DNA from: Deinococcus hopiensis KR-140
GTDB lineage: Bacteria > Deinococcota > Deinococci > Deinococcales > Deinococcaceae
Reading direction: 5' to 3'
NCBI GenBank assembly: GCA_943327755.2
Contig: CALPYF020000003.1
Location: 145,731-209,730, forward strand
DNA: 64,000 nucleotides
Within the stretch, counting starts at the first letter, position 1. Each line of letters begins with the position of its first letter. Under the pieces are notes generated by a model, which was not told where the DNA came from, ran no database searches, and saw only the letters and a program-made list of their open reading frames with translations. Both the position numbers and the translations under genes were made by a program. This document shows, in pieces, positions 28,234-39,494 of this stretch.

Positions 28234-29133
28234 ATCCCCCTGCGACAGGCCCTGCTGACCCTGAGCCTCGGGCTGAGCGGCCCCGGCGCCGCGCAGACGC
28301 CCAGCGTGCCCTTCGGCTCGCCCCTGCCCGCGCCGGCGCCCCTGACCCTGCCCGGTGGACAGGCCGTCGACGCGAACGCCCTAATCGACCGCGCCGACCT
28401 CTTCGATCTGCTCGTGCAGGCCGATTTCCGGGCGTGCGGACAGACCGCGCGGCGCGACCCGATCCTCGACGCCGTGGCGGCCCGGGTCGCGCGGGGCTTT
28501 GCCCTGAAGAGCGAACTGCTCAGCGCCCAGGTGCGCGCGCAGAAGGCCAACCAGTTCGTCCTGCCGAAACTGGGCCGCGCCCCTGCCGTCGTGCAGGCCC
28601 TGGCCAACCAGTGCGCCCTTCGGGTCGGGTTCACCCGCTACGGGGTGGCCGTGCAGGACGGCCGCGCGGCCCTGGTCAGCGTGAAACCCGCCCTGATCGA
28701 GGCCGACGATCCCCGCGCGTGGCTGCTGCATTTCCTCGACCTCACCAACGAGGCGCGCCGTCAGGGGCAACGCTGCGGCGACCAGCTGTTCCGCAGCGCG
28801 CCGCCCCTGACCTGGAACGAGCAGCTTGCGACCGCCGCGCAGGGGCACCTGAACGACCTGATCCGCCTGAACTTCCGTGGGCACGTCAACCCGGAAACCG
28901 GCAGCACACCCGAGACCCGAGCCCGCGCCGCCGGGTACCCCAGCGACCTCGTGGGCGAGAACGCCGCGTACGACTCCGTCACGCCGGAGGACGCGTTGCG
29001 GACCCTGCTGGACAGCCCCGGGCACTGCCGCACCCTCATGAATCCCGACTGGCGCCAGTTCGGCGCGGCGATGGGGAACGGCACGCCCGACACGGTGTTC
29101 GCCACGTACTGGGTGCAGGACTTCGGCCGCTGA
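28228..29133 (+). CDS. Secreted CAP (SCP/PR1-like) domain protein
   Basis: A 301-residue exported protein with signal peptide (MKIPLRQALLTLSLGLSGPGAAQ, cleavage near residue 23). A helical N-terminal region of about 135 residues, with Cys near 70 and 131, is followed by a CAP domain (about 170-301): LTNEARRQG, LTWNEQLATAAQGHLNDL, HVNPETG, VGENAAY and SPGHCRTLMNPDWRQFGAAM, which includes the typical His/Glu cavity residues. CAP proteins are secreted binding or remodelling factors; no enzymatic function is assured. A hairpin overlaps the start codon. An alternative start at an upstream ATG is not in frame. Confidence 0.85.
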   Translation: MKIPLRQALLTLSLGLSGPGAAQTPSVPFGSPLPAPAPLTLPGGQAVDANALIDRADLFDLLVQADFRACGQTARRDPILDAVAARVARGFALKSELLSAQVRAQKANQFVLPKLGRAPAVVQALANQCALRVGFTRYGVAVQDGRAALVSVKPALIEADDPRAWLLHFLDLTNEARRQGQRCGDQLFRSAPPLTWNEQLATAAQGHLNDLIRLNFRGHVNPETGSTPETRARAAGYPSDLVGENAAYDSVTPEDALRTLLDSPGHCRTLMNPDWRQFGAAMGNGTPDTVFATYWVQDFGR

Positions 29134-29226
29134 CCGCTGCCCCGGCACCCCCGACCGCCCGGAACGCCCCACGTCTATGAAGGCGACCGGTAGTCCAGGG
29201 CCCGGGCGCGCACTTTACCCTGCGGC

Positions 29227-30566
<1,340 letters not shown>

Positions 30567-30567
<1 letters not shown>

Positions 30568-30721
30568 TACGGATTCCGTCTGTTTCGTTGACAAACCGGA
30601 ACATCACCGGGTTGCCAACTCCACGCCCGGAACCCGTTCCGCTCCTGCTCGCTCTGCTGCGCAGCTCTCCGAGTCCTCTCGGGTTGACGGTTTTTGCAAA
30701 CCTTTCAACCGGAGTCCGTAT
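30567..30721 (+). repeat. Dispersed repeat copy A, 155 bp with terminal inverted repeats
   Basis: Starts on the last base of the CoA-disulfide reductase stop codon. The ends ATACGGATTCCG (30567-30578) and CGGAGTCCGTAT (30710-30721) are inverted repeats, 11 of 12 matching. The first internal hairpin is GTTG..CCGG (30587-30599) with CCGG..CAAC (30607-30619) and a 7-nt loop. The second is GGTTGA-c-GGTTT with AAACC-tt-TCAACC (30682-30710). It resembles the small non-coding repeats known to be frequent in Deinococcus genomes. No coding capacity. Confidence 0.75.
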
Positions 30722-30774
30722 GACCGCAGCGCGGCCCGCCTCCACCGGGAAGCGGGCCGCGTGCGCCGTGCGGT

Positions 30775-32403
<1,629 letters not shown>

Positions 32404-32446
32404 GTCCCGAGGGTACGCGCCCCCCGGGCGACGGGCGCTGATTTGG

Positions 32447-32947
32447 CTAGGGGGAGGCGGCCGGCACCCAGCGCATCCGCAGGTTCAGCTCGTCCCCGCC
32501 GCAGGGCTGGAATCCGGCGCGACGGTACAGCCCCTCGGCGCGGTTGCCCCGCGTCACGTTCAGGACGACGGGCCGGTTCGCCCAGCCCTGCAGGGCCGCC
32601 AGGGCCGCGCCGCCGTGTCCGCGGCCCTGCCAGTCCGGGTGCACGGCAACATCGATCAGGGTGACGACCTCGTCCCAGTTCACCAGGGCGTACCCGATGG
32701 CCTGTTCCGGAGCCGCCGCACCGTCCGGGGGCAGGTGACTGAGGAGATAGGTGCGGTGAGCCGGGTACGCCGCCCGGTAGGCCTGCTGCTGCGCGCGGTG
32801 TTGCAGGTCGTGCATCTGGCTGCGCAGGGGGTCCGGCAGGGCGTTCAGGTGCGCCCGGTGGCACGCGGCGACCGCCCGGACGAACGGATCGTCCGGGCCG
32901 GTCTCCTGCCAGCCGCGCGGGAGGTCAGGCTGGGGCGCGGCGGTCAC
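32447..32947 (-). CDS. GNAT acetyltransferase, last gene of the collar-protein operon
   Basis: A 166-residue GNAT-fold protein: IDVAVHPDWQGRGHGGAALAAL near residues 105-126 (acetyl-CoA pyrophosphate loop Q/RxxGxG/A) and NRAEGLYRRAGFQPCG near 142-157. The start is taken as GTG 32947 because it overlaps the TGA of the upstream gene (GTGA), which implies translational coupling; the ATG at 32971 would overlap that gene by 28 bases. The acceptor is unknown. GNAT genes next to tail-collar gene triplets recur in other bacteria as I recall (not checked), so acetylation of a collar protein or of a surface ligand is a possible role. Confidence 0.85.
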   Translation of the reverse strand: MTAAPQPDLPRGWQETGPDDPFVRAVAACHRAHLNALPDPLRSQMHDLQHRAQQQAYRAAYPAHRTYLLSHLPPDGAAAPEQAIGYALVNWDEVVTLIDVAVHPDWQGRGHGGAALAALQGWANRPVVLNVTRGNRAEGLYRRAGFQPCGGDELNLRMRWVPAASP

Positions 32948-34008
32948 GCGTGCAGGTAGGTGTGCAGCCACCCGCTGCGCAGGCCGGCCGGTTCCAGTTG
33001 CAGCAGACTGGGTGACGTCAGCGGCTGCGCCTTCCCGGCCCCGAGCAGCGTCAATGGCGCGCGGAGTACGCCGTGGCCGTCCACGTTCAGGGTGCCCCGC
33101 GACCCGGTCACGGTGGCGCAGGCCAGCGCGGTGTGGATCGTGGTGGGATTCAGCGGGCCGCTCAGGGCGGCGCTGATCCAGCGGCCGGTGTCGAAGCCGA
33201 GCGCCTGGACGGGCGACAGGCCGCTTGAGGCGTGAGCCAACGCGCGCGGCACGTTCAAGTCCGGCGCCGTCAGGCCCCCTGCACTCACGCTGAACCCGGC
33301 GCGGCGCAGGGCCTCCACGGTCGCGGCGCCCGTGCCACTGGCCAGCACGTGTACGTGCGCGGCGCCGGACTCCCGGATCTGGCGCACGAGGGCTGCGTGG
33401 TCCGGCGCGGCCGGATCGAACAGGGCTGTGCCGCTCAGGGTGCCGCGTCCGGCCTGCAGTCCGCTGGTCACCGCGAAGGGCAGGTCATACCCGCTGTCCA
33501 GGTGCGAGATCAGCAGATACACCCCCCCCTGGCGGGCCAGGGTACGGGCGTGCGCCCACTCGGCCTCCCAGCTGTGCAGGGACGCCGTGAGGGCCAGCGG
33601 GGCGGGCCGGTGCAGGTCTGGTCGCTGCACGCCGAACTCCGCCGCCAGGACCGGGGTGGGGCGTTCCAGCAGCGCGGGCTGCGCGGCGTCGGTCAGGCCG
33701 TCGCCCAGCAGCACCAGCAGGTCCGGGCTGTCCCGCAGGGCGGCGCGGGCCGCCTCGACCACGGCGCGGGGGGTCGGGCCAGTCTGAACCGTACTCAGGG
33801 TGACGTGCTGGCCGTCCAGACTGCCGGTCAGTCCGGCCATGAATGTCCCGGCCATGGCCGGGTAGGGACTGCGTCGGGGCAGCACCACGGCGACGCGGGC
33901 AGCGCGGCGAGGCGCGGCCTGTGCGGCGGCGGGCAGGGCCGCGCCGCTGAGTGCAGCGAGGACCTTGAGAAGGCGGCGGCGGGTGGTCTGCGGTTGTGTA
34001 TTGGTCAT
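32944..34008 (-). CDS. Tat-exported type-1 periplasmic-binding-fold protein
   Basis: A 354-residue protein. The N-terminus NTQPQTTRRRLLKVLAALSGAALPAAAQA is a twin-arginine signal. The mature part looks like the two-lobed LivJ/LivK-type (ABC, branched-chain amino acid-like) receptor fold: RVAVVLPRRSPYPAMAGTFMAGL, a VVEAARAALRDSPDLLVLLGDG stretch, the VYLLISHLDSGYDLPFA hinge, a VHVLASGTGAATVEALRRAGF lobe and GFDTGRWISAAL near the end. There is no permease or ATPase gene beside it, so it may be a sensor or ligand-capture subunit rather than a transporter part. It lies 18 bases after a collar-protein gene and overlaps the GNAT gene. Confidence 0.7.
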   Translation of the reverse strand: MTNTQPQTTRRRLLKVLAALSGAALPAAAQAAPRRAARVAVVLPRRSPYPAMAGTFMAGLTGSLDGQHVTLSTVQTGPTPRAVVEAARAALRDSPDLLVLLGDGLTDAAQPALLERPTPVLAAEFGVQRPDLHRPAPLALTASLHSWEAEWAHARTLARQGGVYLLISHLDSGYDLPFAVTSGLQAGRGTLSGTALFDPAAPDHAALVRQIRESGAAHVHVLASGTGAATVEALRRAGFSVSAGGLTAPDLNVPRALAHASSGLSPVQALGFDTGRWISAALSGPLNPTTIHTALACATVTGSRGTLNVDGHGVLRAPLTLLGAGKAQPLTSPSLLQLEPAGLRSGWLHTYLHA

Positions 34009-34026
34009 GGCGCGCCAGCTTTCCGC

Positions 34027-34542
34027 TCAGGAGCGGGGAGGGTAGATGCCCTGCAACGCGATGATGAAGTTCATGGTCAGGTAGGGCTGCATGTTGTTGT
34101 GGGGTTGACTGCCGCCCTGGATACTCAGGGTCGATGGGCTCAGCGTGGCGTTGGGAGTGGGCACGTAGGGGGTGACGTTCGAGCCGCGGGCCAGGGCCAG
34201 GTTGGCGGGATTGTCACTCTCTGCCGGGTCAATCGCGGCGTTCAGGGTGTGGGTGTGTACAGGCATCTGGGTGGAGAGCAGCGTGACAGCAGCCGTGCCG
34301 CTACTTTCGCCCAGGCTGCGCGGTGTGAGTCCGGGGCCAGTGCCCCAGTGCATGGGCGCGCGGCCCTGCAGGTTGGGCAGTGCAAAAGTGGTGGTGCCGT
34401 TGCCACCGTAGGTCGTGCCCAGGAGGGAGAACAGGGCGGTGTTCTGGCTGATGGGGAGGATCTGACCGTTGCAGAATGCCCAGCCGTACGGCGCGAAGTT
34501 ACCTGCGAATATACGGATCTCACCGACGTACGCTTCTGACAT
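34027..34542 (-). CDS. Phage tail-collar (MdpB-like) protein 3
   Basis: A 171-residue protein with the phage tail-collar domain at its N-terminus (about residues 5-60: GEIRIFAGNFAPYGWAFCNG, LPISQNTALFSLLGTTYGGNG, FALPNLQGRAPMH) and a C-terminal GGSQPHNNMQPYLTMNFIIALQGIYP motif typical of microcystin-dependent protein MdpB relatives. No signal peptide. RBS AGAGG 5 nt from the ATG; the longer in-frame extension to 34653 lacks conserved content. It is one of three tandem paralogs in the same operon. Function is unknown; collar domains form trimeric fibre or receptor-binding structures in phages. Confidence 0.88.
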   Translation of the reverse strand: MSEAYVGEIRIFAGNFAPYGWAFCNGQILPISQNTALFSLLGTTYGGNGTTTFALPNLQGRAPMHWGTGPGLTPRSLGESSGTAAVTLLSTQMPVHTHTLNAAIDPAESDNPANLALARGSNVTPYVPTPNATLSPSTLSIQGGSQPHNNMQPYLTMNFIIALQGIYPPRS

Positions 34543-34601
34543 GAAAACCTCTGTGAGCGAATGGAGGCTGATGTGGTGGATCCGGCGCCCGGACCCACGA
34601 C

Positions 34602-35114
34602 TCAGGCGGGGCTGGGGAAGATGCCGTACACCGCGATGATGAACGACACGCACAGGTAGGGCGCCATGTTGCTGTGCGGCTGACTGCCCCCACTCGCCGC
34701 GATGCTGCTGGCATTCATGGCCGCAGACGGTGTGTCTTCCAGAAACAGGTCCCCGGTGCTGGGTGGCGCCAGCAGGTTGCCGCCGGGCGCGCTGGTCGTG
34801 GCGGTGGCGGCCACACCCAGGGAGTGGCTATGGGACGGGATCTGGTTGGTCGTCAACTGGACGTTCTCCGTTCCCACTGTGCTGCCAATCGTGAAGGTCG
34901 TCCCCAGGGCGCTGCCCATGTGGATCGGCACACGGCCCTGAAGATTGGGCAATGCAAAGTTAGTCTGGCCGTCACCGCCGTAGGTCGTGCCGATCAGGGC
35001 GAACAGCGCGTCGTATTCGGAGATGGGCAGTAGCTGACCATTACAGAAGAGCCAGCCGGCAGGGGCGAAGTTTCCGGCAAACTGACGAATCTCGCCGATG
35101 TAAGGCTCTGACAT
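34602..35114 (-). CDS. Phage tail-collar (MdpB-like) protein 2
   Basis: A 170-residue paralog of its two neighbours: GEIRQFAGNFAPAGWLFCNGQLLPI at the N-terminus, GTTYGGDGQTNFALPNLQGRVPIHMG near 42-67, and GGSQPHSNMAPYLCVSFIIAVYGIFP at the end. The middle (about 75-140) differs most between the paralogs, as expected of a ligand- or partner-facing part. Clear RBS (AAGGAG, 6 nt before ATG). It lies 9 bases after paralog 1 and 59 bases before paralog 3. No phage structural genes are nearby. Confidence 0.9.
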   Translation of the reverse strand: MSEPYIGEIRQFAGNFAPAGWLFCNGQLLPISEYDALFALIGTTYGGDGQTNFALPNLQGRVPIHMGSALGTTFTIGSTVGTENVQLTTNQIPSHSHSLGVAATATTSAPGGNLLAPPSTGDLFLEDTPSAAMNASSIAASGGSQPHSNMAPYLCVSFIIAVYGIFPSPA

Positions 35115-35123
35115 GACGACTCC

Positions 35124-35630
35124 TTAGGGCCGCGAGGGGTAGATGCCCACCAGCGCGATGATGTAGTTCAGCACCAGGGACGGTTGCATGTTGATGTGAG
35201 GCTGACTGCCTCCCGCCCCCCCCACGGTGCTGCCCACCAGTGCGGCAGACACTGCTCCGGAGCTGTACAGGTTGCCGCCGTGAGCAGGCGCGGCCAGGAC
35301 AGCGCCGGTGGGCACCGGGGTGGTGCCAGCCTGCGAGCTGGCCTGCACGGTGTGGGTGTGCTGGGGGAGCTCGGTCAGCGTGAGGGTGTGGTTGACTTCT
35401 CCGCCCGCCTGTCCCTGGGTGTAGCCGTTTCCTGCGTGGATCGGCATGCGCCCTTGTAGGTTGGGTAACGCGAAATTGGTCTGGCCGTTCCCACCGTACG
35501 TGGTGCCCAGCAGGGAGAACAGCGCCTGATTCTGGTTGATGGGCAGCAGTTGTCCGTTGCACAGAGCCCAGCCCCTGGGCGCGAAGTTGAAACTGGTCAG
35601 GCGGATTTCAGCAAGGAAGGGATCAGCCAT
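35124..35630 (-). CDS. Phage tail-collar (MdpB-like) protein 1
   Basis: A 168-residue first member of the triplet: AEIRLTSFNFAPRGWALCNGQLLPI, FSLLGTTYGGNGQTNFALPNLQGRMPIHAG, a variable middle with TELPQHTHTV near 88, and GGSQPHINMQPSLVLNYIIALVGIYP. RBS AGGAG 6 nt upstream. The gene follows the beta-helix lipoprotein gene by 12 bases, so it is translated from the same mRNA. No export signal is visible, so surface exposure would need an unknown route or a heteromeric complex. Confidence 0.9.
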   Translation of the reverse strand: MADPFLAEIRLTSFNFAPRGWALCNGQLLPINQNQALFSLLGTTYGGNGQTNFALPNLQGRMPIHAGNGYTQGQAGGEVNHTLTLTELPQHTHTVQASSQAGTTPVPTGAVLAAPAHGGNLYSSGAVSAALVGSTVGGAGGSQPHINMQPSLVLNYIIALVGIYPSRP

Positions 35631-35642
35631 ACAGACTCCTGG

Positions 35643-38378
35643 TTAGTTGGGGGCCTGGCAGGTGCCAGCCACGGGGGCGAAGGTGCCGCTCAGCCGGACT
35701 GTCGAGCCGTTGTTGACCGCAGTGACGCCCGCAGAGCTGGGCGCGGCAGTGTCAATCTGGAAGGTACTGCCCAACAGTTGCCGGAGCCGGAATCCCGAAA
35801 TGGGAGCGGGGTTGGGCGCGACACTGGTGTTACCGATAGGCTTCACGCACAGGAAGTTCCCCTGACCGGACGTCGTGCTGCTGGTCAAGGCAATGCCGTC
35901 AAGGTTGTTGGGATGGGCAGGGCTAGAAACATTGTTGTTCGTCAGGATCACGTCCATGCGCGCGGCACCGTCCATGGCCCGGAACTGCATGCCGTACAAG
36001 CCGTAACTGGTGATGGTGTTCCCGCTGACCTCAAAGCGGCCCGAACCCGCCACTCGCTGGGCCAGATCAATGGGGTTGGCGTTGCCACCTGCGGACAGGG
36101 ACAGGGTGTTGTTCTGGATCTTGCCCTGATCCACGCTGGTACTCCCGCTGGGGCGCTGCGCCTCGTACGTGATGCCGTTGCCCGTCGTGGCATGTGAGAA
36201 ACTGTTGTTGCGGATCAGGTACGTGTTGCTGGTATTGCCCGTGGGGTTCAGGTACACGCTGTAGGCCGTGTTGTTCAGGAACGAGCTGTCCTGCACGTTC
36301 AGGTTCAGGGTGCCGGTGCTGGCCGTGCTGAACGGCGTGAACTGCACGCCGACATGGTTCTGCTGTACCGTCATGCGGTTGAGATTCACGGTGAGGTTGG
36401 CAGTGTCGGGTTGCAGGTGGATGCCGATGTTACCGGCATTGGCTGCGGTCTGAATCACGCCCCCCGAGCCGGCCGAGCCGTTCCCGGTGACCGTCAGGGT
36501 GCCGCCCACCTGTTCCAGGTTGACGCCCCGGCCGTTCGTGGCGGCGTTGGTGGCGTCCAGGCGGGTGGCACTCAGGTTCACCGTGCCGCTCTTCAGGCTC
36601 AGCGCCAGGCCGTTGGCGGCCTTCACCTGCGTGAGGGTCCCGTTGAACGTGCCGAAGTTCGTGCCGGTGATGCCGTCGGTGCTGCCCTGCACGGACAGGC
36701 CGGTCAGGGTGTTGTTGGTACTGAGAGTCACGGCCGCGCCGCCGGTCACCTGGAGGGTCGGGGCCGTGCCGGCCGGCGCGATGGTGGCGCCGTTCACGAC
36801 CAGGGCCGTGCCGGCCCCGACCACCGCCTGGGCGTTCTGGAGGGCCAGAGGGGCGGGCTGGGTGTAGGTCCCCGAGCCGTTCGCCACGTAGATCAGGTCG
36901 TTGGCGGCGGCGGCGGTCTGCGCGGCGCTGAGCGTGGTGAACGGCGCGGTCTGGCGGCCGTCCCCGCCGGTTTTCGTGCCATCGACGAACCAGACCCGCC
37001 CGCCGACATTGACCGGAGCGGTCTGGTTGGTCCCCGAGCAGCCCGTGCTGGTAGCGACGCCGTAGCGCAGGGTGTCACTGGTGGCCGCGCCGCCCGTGAA
37101 AGTGAAGGCATCTCCGGCATTGCGGTTCAGCGTGTAGCCGGCGCCATCGCCGGCTTTCGAGGTGAACGCGAACGAGCCGTTGGCGTTCATGGCGAGTGTG
37201 CCGCCCCGGGCCGTGCCGTTGCCGGTGAAGGTCAGGCTGGGTGTCTGGCCTCCGGGGGTGGGGGGGTACACGGTGTAGGCACTCGCCAGGCCGCTGGCCG
37301 CGTCAACGTTCAGGGTGACGTTCCCGGTGGCCGCGTACGCCGCGGGCAGGGTTTTCAGGGCCAGGTCTCCGCCGATATGCGCGGTGCGTGCGCCGGGGGC
37401 GCCGGCGGTGGTCACCGACCCGATGAGCAGGGGGCTGGTCAGGGCGCTGCCGCACAGGGCCGCGATCTGCGCGCCACCCAGGGCGGCGGCGCGGCTGGCA
37501 GCGCTGCCGCTGCCCTGCTCCTCGACGCTCTCGGTGACGCGGGTCACGCTGTCGTCGGCCACGGCGAAGGTCATCTGGAAGGTGTAGGGGTCGTCGGCCG
37601 GGGTGGATTGCAGGGGAAGTTTCAGTGCGACCGTGACCACGCCGTCGAACTGGTTGGCGCCGGGGTTGGCGCTCAGGGTGCGGGTGGTGGTCAGGGTGCG
37701 GTGGCGGGCCACGAATCCGTAGGGGAAGGCGCGCGTCACGCCTGCACTCACGAGCGGCGTGACCTCGTTCTCGGCGTAGGCCTGCAGGTCCTGCGCGCCG
37801 GTCATCAGGTCGGGGCGCGCGGTGTTCAGATTGAAGTTCAGGCCGGTGGTGGGCAGGATCAGCGGGGCGATGCTGGCGCTGGCGTCGGTGCCGTCGAACC
37901 GCTTGAGCTGACTGACCGGGGTGTTGGACAGCGTGGAGGGGGTGCTGACCGCGACCAGCGTGAGGTTCTGCCGCGCGGTGGTGTACGCCGTGCCGGCGCT
38001 GGAGGCGTTACGCACCAGGAAGGTGGCGTACAGGTACCGCATGCCGTCCACGCCGCGCGTGCCCGTGGTGAACGTGCCGGTGGAGACGGGTTTGAGCTGG
38101 ATGCTGCCCCGGTCGGTCAGGCCCGCGGCGCCCGTGGGGGCCGGCGCGCTGGCCTGCACGGTGGGGCCCGCCTCGTCGTTCAGACCACTGAACTGGACAT
38201 CCACGAGGCCCAGGGTCTCCAGCGGGGTGGTCCGGACCGGCTGCGGCTGGCTACCACCAACCGGGAGGGCAGGATCGGCGGCGGGAAGGGGGGTGGGGAC
38301 AGCAGCGACCGGCGCGGGCTGCCTCGCGCAGGCGCCCAGCAGCAGCGTCATGCACAGCAGGGTGGGCATGCGGGTCAT
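35643..38378 (-). CDS. Lipoprotein with shared N-terminal domain and C-terminal parallel beta-helix
   Basis: A 911-residue lipoprotein (lipobox LLLGAC, Cys17). Residues about 45-310 are homologous to the lipoprotein encoded just upstream: VSTGTFTTGTRGVDGMRYLYATFLVRNA, ARQNLTLVAVS, DLQAYAENEV, TRTLSANPGANQFDGVVTVALKLPLQ and RVTESVEEQGSGS. About 310-450 form Ig- or cadherin-like repeats. From about 460 (VNVGGRVWFVDGTKTGGDGRQTAPFTTL, the usual opening of DUF1565/NosD-type helices) to near 820 runs a right-handed parallel beta-helix rich in Asn, Thr and Gly with motifs such as IRNNSF and VSGNTIT. Such helices bind or cleave polysaccharide, or act as adhesins. It starts 4 bases inside the end of the upstream gene (ATGA). 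Confidence 0.8.
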   Translation of the reverse strand: MTRMPTLLCMTLLLGACARQPAPVAAVPTPLPAADPALPVGGSQPQPVRTTPLETLGLVDVQFSGLNDEAGPTVQASAPAPTGAAGLTDRGSIQLKPVSTGTFTTGTRGVDGMRYLYATFLVRNASSAGTAYTTARQNLTLVAVSTPSTLSNTPVSQLKRFDGTDASASIAPLILPTTGLNFNLNTARPDLMTGAQDLQAYAENEVTPLVSAGVTRAFPYGFVARHRTLTTTRTLSANPGANQFDGVVTVALKLPLQSTPADDPYTFQMTFAVADDSVTRVTESVEEQGSGSAASRAAALGGAQIAALCGSALTSPLLIGSVTTAGAPGARTAHIGGDLALKTLPAAYAATGNVTLNVDAASGLASAYTVYPPTPGGQTPSLTFTGNGTARGGTLAMNANGSFAFTSKAGDGAGYTLNRNAGDAFTFTGGAATSDTLRYGVATSTGCSGTNQTAPVNVGGRVWFVDGTKTGGDGRQTAPFTTLSAAQTAAAANDLIYVANGSGTYTQPAPLALQNAQAVVGAGTALVVNGATIAPAGTAPTLQVTGGAAVTLSTNNTLTGLSVQGSTDGITGTNFGTFNGTLTQVKAANGLALSLKSGTVNLSATRLDATNAATNGRGVNLEQVGGTLTVTGNGSAGSGGVIQTAANAGNIGIHLQPDTANLTVNLNRMTVQQNHVGVQFTPFSTASTGTLNLNVQDSSFLNNTAYSVYLNPTGNTSNTYLIRNNSFSHATTGNGITYEAQRPSGSTSVDQGKIQNNTLSLSAGGNANPIDLAQRVAGSGRFEVSGNTITSYGLYGMQFRAMDGAARMDVILTNNNVSSPAHPNNLDGIALTSSTTSGQGNFLCVKPIGNTSVAPNPAPISGFRLRQLLGSTFQIDTAAPSSAGVTAVNNGSTVRLSGTFAPVAGTCQAPN

Positions 38379-39406
38379 GGGCAGACTCCATTGACAAGGT
38401 AGGTGACGTCGGCGTCGGTGGCGAGCCCTGCGGAGCGCACCTTGTTGACGCAGCGGCTGGCGACCGCCGTCACGCCGGCTGGGTAGGTGGAGCCGGGCAG
38501 CACGGTGACCTGGGTGGCGGCGACACTGGCGGCGCGCTGCGCCACGGGGGCGTTGCTGCCCTGCTCCTCGAGGCCCTGCGTGACTCGGGTCTGGCTGTCC
38601 TGCACGACCAGCACCACGATCCTGAACGTCCAGGGATCACGGCGGATGCCCTCGGGCGGAGTCAAGCCGGCGTCGTCCGGCTGGAGGGGTACCTTGACGG
38701 CCAGAGTGACCTGACCGTCGAACTGCCCGGCAGCGGGGCTGGCGCTCAGGGTGCGGCCGCCGCTAGTGTTGCGGACGGTGTAGCCGTAGGGGAAGACGGT
38801 GTTGACGCCCAGGTCGGTGTAGCTCAGCGGCTGGGCGCTGCCGTTCTGGATGCTACCGCTGGCGACTTCCGCCTCGGTGAAGACCTGCAGGTCCTCGCCG
38901 CCGGGACTGAGCACAGGTTGTGCGCTCAGCGGGTCGAATTTCATGGCGTGCGTGGGCAGGACGCTGCGGATGACGCTCTGCGGGACGGCGCTGCCGGCGA
39001 AGGTGGTGACGGCCCGGAAGGGCGAGCCGCCCAGGGTATCCCCGGCGGAGACGGCCAGCAGGGTCAGGTTGCTGCGGGCAGCGGGGCTGGGGGTGCCGTC
39101 GGCGTCGGCGTTGCGGACGCGGTAGGTGGCGCTGATGTAGCGCTGGCCGTCCACGCCGCGCGTGCCGGTGCTGACCACCGAGACGCTCAGGGGGTCGAGT
39201 TGTAGGCCGCGCGCCTGTTCGGTCAGGGCCTGGGACCCGAGGGTCAGTGGGCGCACGCGGCTGGCGCTCAGGCCGCCGGCCGAGAAGCTGAGTTCCAGCA
39301 GGCCCACGGCCTGGAAGGGCGGCGGAGAGGCGGGGGGGGGTGGTGGTGCGGAGGCGCACCCCGGCAGGCAGATCAGGGCGGCGGCGAGAAGCAGTGACCG
39401 GTGCAT
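38375..39406 (-). CDS. Lipoprotein, stand-alone version of the shared N-terminal domain
   Basis: The first gene of the collar-protein operon, a 343-residue lipoprotein (lipobox LPGC, Cys near 16, then a proline-rich stretch). Its whole length aligns by eye with residues about 45-310 of the next protein: VSTGTRGVDGQRYISATYRVRNA, ARSNLTLLAVS, EDLQVFTEAEVASG, RTLSASPAAGQFDGQVTLAVKVPLQ and TRVTQGLEEQGSN. It therefore looks like a tandem duplication in which one copy gained the beta-helix. RBS AAGGAG 6 nt before the ATG. Cleavable export and outer-surface anchoring are predicted. The domain has no name I know. Confidence 0.75.
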   Translation of the reverse strand: MHRSLLLAAALICLPGCASAPPPPPASPPPFQAVGLLELSFSAGGLSASRVRPLTLGSQALTEQARGLQLDPLSVSVVSTGTRGVDGQRYISATYRVRNADADGTPSPAARSNLTLLAVSAGDTLGGSPFRAVTTFAGSAVPQSVIRSVLPTHAMKFDPLSAQPVLSPGGEDLQVFTEAEVASGSIQNGSAQPLSYTDLGVNTVFPYGYTVRNTSGGRTLSASPAAGQFDGQVTLAVKVPLQPDDAGLTPPEGIRRDPWTFRIVVLVVQDSQTRVTQGLEEQGSNAPVAQRAASVAATQVTVLPGSTYPAGVTAVASRCVNKVRSAGLATDADVTYLVNGVCP

Positions 39407-39465
39407 GCGGCTCCTTGGGACCCAGGGCGAATGGACCCGGATCGTCAGAGAATGTGAACTTCTTC

Positions 39466-39494
39466 AGTATATGATGAACCTTCCGTACAGGTCA
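39466..39494 (-). promoter_or_regulatory. Promoter of the seven-gene collar operon
   Basis: On the minus strand TGACCT (39489-39494), a 17-bp spacer and TATACT (39466-39471); predicted start near 39458, about 50 nt before the first start codon. It lies in an AT-richer divergent region shared with mntH. Confidence 0.55.

Noticed and set aside
32447..39406. The collar-gene region as a prophage
   Set aside because: No integrase, terminase, capsid, tail tube, holin or att repeats are present, and the neighbours are lipoproteins and a periplasmic-type protein.
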